DNA of 64,000 bases. Origin: Leptolyngbya ohadii IS1 (lineage in GTDB: Bacteria; Cyanobacteriota; Cyanobacteriia; Elainellales; Elainellaceae). The translations under genes and the position numbers were made by a program. Below are positions 55,467-64,000 of the stretch, piece by piece (within the stretch, counting starts at the first letter, position 1; each line of letters opens with the position of its first letter). The DNA lies in the NCBI RefSeq assembly GCF_002215035.1, contig NZ_NKFP01000006.1:756530-820529 (forward strand), given 5' to 3'. Under the pieces are notes generated by a model. The model ran no database searches. It worked only from the letters and a program-made list of their open reading frames with translations, and was not told where the DNA came from.

Positions 55467-56394
55467 ACCATTCCCAAACTTGAACAGACCTTTTCAAGTC
55501 ACGCTATGTAAAGTCATCAATAATTTGCGAAAAAGGGCTATCAGAAGATATGCTTCCATACCAAGCCAGGAGAATAACTGATGCTCTGTATCCCAGAGTC
55601 AGCCTGGAAAGAATCGCTGTATTTCGATTTTTATCGTTGATATAAAACTGAACCATTTTTCAATGCAATTTCTCTTCTGCGATCGCGGATTGGAAATGCT
55701 TGAGATTCAATTAAATTGGATGGAACTAAATGAGTTGATTCAATGTCGAGACGACCGACGCAACTCTAGCCTTTGCAACTCTAACCTTATCACCCTGTGC
55801 TGCTTGTAATTGCAGCAAAATCCTAATTACTTAAAGCTCTGCTTAAAGTTTTTTCACATGCTTGAAAGAAACTATAGGAGGGGAACACAACGACAAGACG
55901 GAAGAGGGTTAATTCGATAATCTGGTCAATCTTTTGCCCAAGAAAACCAGTTGGGAAAACCAGTCAGGAAAACACAAGACTATAAAAAACCCCCTAACTC
56001 TGCCAGTATGGATAATTGACCTAGCAACAACCAGCCTGTCAAAGCTGGGGGCAATCGGTGTCGTTCGCTCAGTTATGAGTTGTCTCAATCATAAAAAGTT
56101 TGTTTGCAAAACTCCTCGGAGGATTAGCCGAATTCCACTGCTCTATCCGAAGGTATATCTTTTAAAACTATTAGGCTTTCTGCCTGCAAAATACGCTGAA
56201 CAGCGCTTGACTTGAAATGAATTCTGTGCAACTAAGCCCTGTGTCCTCACAAATGCAGACCTGCTCCCCTCAGATTGGTTCAAATCTACTGGCTAGAAGA
56301 ACCGCACTCTAAAAAGAATCAGGAGCATCAAAACGATTGCTCCAATAACCACTAGAATGGATCGGATTTTAATGAAGACCCTGGCGCAACTGTT
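55467..56394. other. 928-bp spacer before carB
   Basis: No credible gene is found; a 93-codon frame at 55934-56215 has the composition of non-coding DNA. Two tandem repeats stand out: a 15-nt pair (GCAACTCTAGCCTTT and GCAACTCTAACCTTA, 55760-55789) and a 13-nt triplet (GAAAACCAGTTGG, GAAAACCAGTCAG, GAAAACACAAGAC, 55942-55980). Promoters for carB and for the peptidoglycan-binding gene are expected here. Confidence 0.5.
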
Positions 56395-59685
<3,291 letters not shown>

Positions 59686-59729
59686 CGCGCTAGAGCCTGA
59701 TTTCCTGCTCCAATTCCTGATTTAAACCG

Positions 59730-60902
59730 TTACCTGCTTAGAAACGCTTCCGAGTGATCGCTGGGCAGGTTTTCGTCTGTCATGGGTTCGGCGATCGTCG
59801 GCTGGTTCGTTGGGATGGAATTGTCAGAATTTTCAGCAATCTGATAAAGCACTGCCTCAAAGCGATCGGCGGCATCCTCCCATGTATAGTCCGCTACTTT
59901 TCCGTAAGCCGCCTGGGAGAGCGATCGCCACTCGGCATTCGACATCCGACAGACTTGAATAATTGCCTGTGCCATTGCCTGCGCGTCGTGATGGGGAACG
60001 AGCAATCCAGCTCCACCCGATAGGAGATCGGGAGCGGTTCCGGCGGGCGTGCCAATGACAGGGGTGCGGCAAGCCATCGCTTCGACGATCGGTAAACCAA
60101 ACCCCTCCGATCGACTGCCAAACAGCCAGGCATCACATCCGGCATAGTAGTGACGCAGCTCATGCTGAGGGGGGCGGTAGGTAAATGTGGAGTTGCTGGG
60201 AAGGGGCAGGGTGGCGATCGGTTTATAGCTGCCAAAGGCGGTCATTCTAAGCTGGGGGATTTGCTCAGCAGCAATCTGGAATGCTCTGATCATCAGATCG
60301 GTGCCTTTCCAGGGAGTGGTGGAATACATCATGCCCACCGTGGGAACGGGCTGCTTACTCCGCACAGGGGCATAAAACTGCTGAGAGTCCACGCTATTCG
60401 GAACGAGGGAAACGTTGCTGTCGTATTTGTCGCGCATGAGATCCTGGAGCCAGCGAGCCACAACAATTTTGTGCAGCGGCAGGCGATAGGTAGCAGCAAC
60501 CTGCTCCTGCGGCAGATAGTCAAAGACTTCGTGGTGCTGGACAAAATATGCCTTTGCCCCTTTAGAAGCGCGGAGGTTGGCGACCCAGTAAGCGGTTTCC
60601 CACCAGGTTGCGATCACCACATCAGCATCCGGTAAGTCTGCATCTACAATCGGACGACGGGTTTTCAGCAGCTTACAGGGGATGTTCAGATGATCGAAAT
60701 GGGAGGGCTGTTGTTTTGTTGGAATCCATCCGTCTCCCCGCAGTATCGATCGCAACTGCTGCTTCGGACTTGGCTTGCGTCCAGAGCGAGAAATGACGGC
60801 AACCTGGTGTCCCCGCTGCTGAAGTAGCCGTGCATAGGTTGCAATTACCCGACTTCCGCCAGAGAGAGAAAAGTCGCTCTCCATCACAAAGGTAATTCTC
60901 AT
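59730..60902 (-). CDS. GT4-family glycosyltransferase
   Basis: This 390-residue protein has the GT-B fold of family 4. The N-terminal domain begins RITFVMESDFSLSGGSRVIATY by position, and the C-terminal donor domain has TPWKGTDLMIRAF and the EGFGLPIVEAMACRTPVIGT region with both conserved Glu. ATG 60902 is preceded by GAGGAGGGGG, a strong ribosome-binding site; a 26-codon extension is less likely. Donor and acceptor are unknown. It lies on the same strand as a flippase and a ligase-like gene upstream, suggesting polysaccharide synthesis. Confidence 0.88.
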   Translation of the reverse strand: MRITFVMESDFSLSGGSRVIATYARLLQQRGHQVAVISRSGRKPSPKQQLRSILRGDGWIPTKQQPSHFDHLNIPCKLLKTRRPIVDADLPDADVVIATWWETAYWVANLRASKGAKAYFVQHHEVFDYLPQEQVAATYRLPLHKIVVARWLQDLMRDKYDSNVSLVPNSVDSQQFYAPVRSKQPVPTVGMMYSTTPWKGTDLMIRAFQIAAEQIPQLRMTAFGSYKPIATLPLPSNSTFTYRPPQHELRHYYAGCDAWLFGSRSEGFGLPIVEAMACRTPVIGTPAGTAPDLLSGGAGLLVPHHDAQAMAQAIIQVCRMSNAEWRSLSQAAYGKVADYTWEDAADRFEAVLYQIAENSDNSIPTNQPTIAEPMTDENLPSDHSEAFLSR

Positions 60903-61389
60903 CGTTTCCCCCTCCTCAGCATCAGTTTTTTGCTGCCTGCTGCACGCTTGAATTAAAACGGGATTCAGAAGCAATCCCACACGGGAAGTTTTCCCATGCC
61001 CTGCTCATCCCTACGGATGATTAATGTGCCAAATCAACTTGCGAATGCAGTGAAGCCTCCCCCATGCCCTATGGCTCTGGGTACACTGACTCAACCTGGA
61101 GCAGGTTGCCCGAACTCATATCACAAAATGGGAACATTTTCGATCGTTGTCTCAGGGAACGGATGATTTTCAGGGACTGAACGATCGCAGTGTCAGTGTA
61201 TTATCCAACGAAAAATTGCTTACCGAAAGTGCTTTGTTCCCCTTTGCTTGGTTGATGCCTGGTTGGTTTCTTCGATTGTTCTGGTTTGCCCCATGTCAGA
61301 AAGCGGCGGCAACCTTTTCAAACCAGCCTGAACCTGGCTTTTTCCAAATCCGGAAGACCGAGCGGCGTCTGTGACCCAATCAACTCAAC
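60903..61389. other. 487-bp spacer within the polysaccharide region
   Basis: No supported gene is seen. A 75-codon frame (61147-61374, plus strand) starts at TTG and has no family-like features. The GT4 gene therefore probably has its own promoter rather than reading through from the flippase. Confidence 0.4.
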
Positions 61390-62763
61390 CTACTGAGTAA
61401 AGTGGTTCACCATATTCTGCAAGTTAAAGGAAAACCGAGTTCCCAGCGTCAGAGCCAGAGCCGTTAGAAAAACAGCCGTCATCAGCATATCCTGACGAAA
61501 CACACTGGCTCGCTCGCGCTTGAGTCCCCAGGTGATGACAATCCAGGAGGGCAAATAGCTCATGGAAACCGCCACAATTGCGCCTAGCGGACCAGCGAGG
61601 GAAAAACCGAGGGGAATGCCGATCGCATAGCAGAGAAATCCAAAGAAATAGCCCAGGGTTCCGTATTGGGGCTTCCCCATCGCCATCAAAATAGAATCTA
61701 CCGTCTGGGTCAGGATAATGGGCCAGGTTCCCAGAGCTAGCAAGGGGAGCATCCAGCTAGCAGCGGTATAGCGCTCGTCATAGAGCAGATGAATGAGCAA
61801 ATCGCCAAATCCTATAAATACTGCCAGTCCTATCGCCAGCGGCAGCAGAATAGGCTTACGATTTCGCAGCACTTTTTCACGGAATTCGGGGCGCGGCAGA
61901 TCGATCATTCTGGCATAGCTAGGGTAGATAACCTTACTGCTCATTGCCAGCAACAGACTGCGCGGCATATCCGACAGGGTAAAGGCAATTCCGTAAACCC
62001 CCAGCAGCTCTAGACTGAATAGCTTTCCCAAAAAAAGGCGATCGGACTGGTTTGCCAGGAAGGTCAGGGCGGTGGAAAGGAAGATCCATTTGCCAAAATG
62101 CAGGAGTTCGTGGACGGCGGTGGCATCCCAGATCGGTCGATTCCGTTCACCTTTGTTTAACCTGTGGCTGACAATGAGCTGAAACACCGCAGACACCGTG
62201 CCCCCAATAACCAGTGCCCAGATCGAGGGGGAAATCCTCGCCCAGATCAGCATGACCGCCAGGGAAACGATCTGACTGGAAAGCTCAAACAGGGCAAGCT
62301 GTTTCACTGACAGATGGCGATTGAGCGTGAATAGCGACGTGGAGTTAAAACCGCTTAGAACCGCGTTAAAACCTACGATCGGCAGCAGGATTGCCAAACG
62401 AGGTTCACCATAGAATTGCGACACGGGGATTGCAATCACCAGGCAGATTCCCCACAGCAGCAGTCCGCGTAAAATTTGGAGCGACCAGGCGGTATTCAGG
62501 AAGGCTGGCTCATCACCCCGCTTGTTCTGTACCACGCTGGTATTCAGTCCCAGGTCGGAGAACAGATGTAAACCTACAATAAACACATAGACCAAGCTCA
62601 TCAGCCCGAAGAGGTCTGGCTCAAGCCAACGCGTTAGGACAATGTTGCTGGCAAAGCGGAGTACCAGACTGATGCCGTAGCCCGCCGTTGTCCAGATAGC
62701 CCCCCGAATGGCGAGTTTCTTAATAGAGCTGGTTGAATTTGGTTCTGTGCTGGTCGATGCCAT
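61390..62763 (-). CDS. Wzx-type polysaccharide flippase
   Basis: This 457-residue membrane protein belongs to the MOP superfamily (polysaccharide export). The N-terminus SIKKLAIRGAIWTTAGYG is followed by about 12-14 hydrophobic helices. The motifs LEPDLFGLMSLV and FSDLGLNTSVVQ are typical of the PST/WzxC branch, which also includes lipopolysaccharide export proteins. It should move lipid-linked sugar units across the inner membrane. It lies between a GT4 gene and an O-antigen-ligase-like gene on the same strand. Confidence 0.88.
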   Translation of the reverse strand: MASTSTEPNSTSSIKKLAIRGAIWTTAGYGISLVLRFASNIVLTRWLEPDLFGLMSLVYVFIVGLHLFSDLGLNTSVVQNKRGDEPAFLNTAWSLQILRGLLLWGICLVIAIPVSQFYGEPRLAILLPIVGFNAVLSGFNSTSLFTLNRHLSVKQLALFELSSQIVSLAVMLIWARISPSIWALVIGGTVSAVFQLIVSHRLNKGERNRPIWDATAVHELLHFGKWIFLSTALTFLANQSDRLFLGKLFSLELLGVYGIAFTLSDMPRSLLLAMSSKVIYPSYARMIDLPRPEFREKVLRNRKPILLPLAIGLAVFIGFGDLLIHLLYDERYTAASWMLPLLALGTWPIILTQTVDSILMAMGKPQYGTLGYFFGFLCYAIGIPLGFSLAGPLGAIVAVSMSYLPSWIVITWGLKRERASVFRQDMLMTAVFLTALALTLGTRFSFNLQNMVNHFTQ

Positions 62764-63007
62764 GATTATATTTCCGTAAGTCCGATCGAGCTGTGATTAA
62801 GCCGCTGGAGGAGCAGCGACAATCGCCAAAATAAAAAAGTAGAAGAATTGAGCGAATCTTTGCCTGCCATCATCCGACAAAGAGGAGGCATTGACCCTCT
62901 AGCCAAGGGTCTGATCAAAAACCTGATCAAAAACCCGACCTGAAACCGGACTGCAAAACTTCCCATTCCTACCAATGTCGATTGGTTCTCCACGATGGCG
63001 ATCGAAC

Positions 63008-64000
63008 TCATGTGAATCGCACAAGCTGAGCGACAGGTTTGGGAGGGCGAATTCTGTCCGGTTTGAGGACAAGTCCCGCCACGCCACCCACAATCAGGAC
63101 AAACACCGGATTGACCAGAGCGTTAACAAGACAGTCCATTTTATAGAGAATGACAACCACTGCTAAAACAGCCACAGGAGCGATTTGGGGATGGCTCCAG
63201 GTTCTAGCCGGATAGCGCATTGCGAACAACGCTGTTACGGGCAGCAGGAGTAACGCCGTCATACTTGCCAATCCCAAGGTGCCCTGGGTGCCAAAGACAA
63301 TAATCCAGAGACTATCCACGATTGTCTTAGGACCATTGGGGTTTGCCGGATCGACAGGGACAAGATTGCGTCCATAGCCGCCCCACCCGAACCATAGCCG
63401 CTCCCTCGCCTTGTCGGTCAGCAGTTCCTCATTGTTAAACCGGAATTCGAGCGATTGAATTCGATCGTCGGGTAAAAAGCGACCGAAGAATTCAATAATC
63501 TGATCGGTGAAGTAGGTTGAGGTTTCTGCACTGACGTAGAGATAGGCACAGATTAGCCCAATCAGGACAAAGACGGGCAGCGCTGTGCGAAAGTGCTTTC
63601 CGGCAAACAGTAGCCCCAGCCCCAGCAGCAGCAGAATGTAGGCTCCGGTCGATCGCAGCAGCAGAAAAGTGATGAACTGAGCGGCAACGAGCCAACTCAT
63701 AGGAATGCCCCAGAGCTGCTTAATCGTGCCCGATCGCCATAGCCAGATCCCAATCACGGTGGCAGCCATCATGAATGCTGCGACAGCTAACCCGTGCCGC
63801 ATAAACACCGTAGGGCGAAACCCCCCCAGACGAATTGACTGCCCAAAGTCGCCAAAGGCATGGGAACCGTAGACAATGCGATGCAGCTGGGGACTAAAGC
63901 GGGTTTCAAACAAACAGAGCGGAATGTAAATCAGCCCGCCAATAAAGATTCCAACTGCCATCTGCCGCATTGCCGATAGCTTATTCATGTAAATCCGCCC
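63008..64000 (-). CDS. O-antigen ligase/polymerase-like membrane protein, 5' partial
   Basis: The frame stays open to the right edge, so the gene is cut. An ATG at 63988 exists, but the visible 331 codons correspond to the second part of the Wzy/WaaL superfamily. Hydrophobic segments alternate with a large soluble loop (about residues 160-240 from that ATG: FFGRFLPDDRIQSLEFRFNNEELL, RERLWFGWGGYGRNL) containing the catalytic-type Arg and the WFGWG motif. Such proteins polymerise or ligate glycans. It is upstream of the flippase on the same strand (244-bp gap). Confidence 0.82.
   Translation of the reverse strand, partial: GRIYMNKLSAMRQMAVGIFIGGLIYIPLCLFETRFSPQLHRIVYGSHAFGDFGQSIRLGGFRPTVFMRHGLAVAAFMMAATVIGIWLWRSGTIKQLWGIPMSWLVAAQFITFLLLRSTGAYILLLLGLGLLFAGKHFRTALPVFVLIGLICAYLYVSAETSTYFTDQIIEFFGRFLPDDRIQSLEFRFNNEELLTDKARERLWFGWGGYGRNLVPVDPANPNGPKTIVDSLWIIVFGTQGTLGLASMTALLLLPVTALFAMRYPARTWSHPQIAPVAVLAVVVILYKMDCLVNALVNPVFVLIVGGVAGLVLKPDRIRPPKPVAQLVRFT

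Noticed and set aside
55934-56215. 93-codon frame upstream of carB
   Set aside because: It begins in a 13-nt tandem repeat, is very basic without domain features, and has no ribosome-binding site.
56277-56286. GGTTCAAATC, resembling a tRNA T-loop
   Set aside because: The surrounding bases do not give an acceptor stem, anticodon arm or CCA end.
61147-61374. 75-codon frame between the GT4 and flippase genes
   Set aside because: It has a TTG start without a ribosome-binding site; the aromatic-rich middle looks accidental.

Overview
The window is chromosomal DNA of a phycobilisome-containing filamentous-type cyanobacterium, probably Leptolyngbya-like. It encodes PcyA (phycocyanobilin synthesis), PsbX, a Ycf66 protein, plant-type ferredoxin, NdhD, a cyAbrB regulator, and both cyanophycin synthetase and cyanophycinase. 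The palindrome GCGATCGC (HIP1), typical of many cyanobacteria, recurs throughout. I saw no tRNA, rRNA or CRISPR array, and no heterocyst genes. The species assignment is inference.

Left part (1-20 kb). A 5'-truncated DUF4347/serine-hydrolase fusion is followed by the str-type ribosomal cluster rpsL-rpsG-fusA-tuf-rpsJ. Next come a LON substrate-binding-domain protein, pheA and mnmE (both on the minus strand), a coiled-coil protein, a very acidic/basic repeat protein, a PAS-PAS-GAF histidine kinase, a DUF938 methyltransferase framed by short tandem repeats, a 48-residue membrane microprotein, a TM287-like ABC transporter with altered catalytic residues, a small ABM-like protein, a phosphoribosyltransferase and the plastoquinone-pathway ubiA homologue.

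Middle part (20-46 kb). The nitrogen-storage pair cphB-cphA is followed by tatA, the translationally coupled pcyA-cobL pair, a CPBP protease, cyAbrB and sdhB. Then come three glycosyltransferases (one GT10-like and two paralogues of the Npun_R2821 type), yggT, psbX, ycf66, a PDZ-less trypsin-like protease with two PPC domains, a zinc-ribbon Ser/Thr kinase, two exported orphan proteins, the principal sigma factor sigA, a Trp-rich small protein, a SpoIID-like protein and ferredoxin petF.

Right part (46-64 kb). An exported nuclease-excalibur lipoprotein, ndhD, a small exported protein and an AtzG/AtzE-type amidase pair are followed by a cyanobacterial orphan and anmK. A two-domain peptidoglycan-binding gene here has been split by a 1182-bp ISAs1-like insertion sequence with perfect 18-bp ends and a 10-bp target duplication. 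carB and an exopolysaccharide segment (GT4 glycosyltransferase, Wzx-type flippase, O-antigen-ligase-like protein cut by the right edge) close the window.

Most genes are housekeeping. The accessory signals worth attention are the cleanly reconstructable IS disruption, the AtzG/AtzE pair, the DUF4347-beta-lactamase-like fusion, the ABC protein with the catalytic Glu and switch His replaced, and many degenerate 13-18-nt tandem repeats in the intergenic spacers. I did not find a convincing undescribed defence or mobile system.
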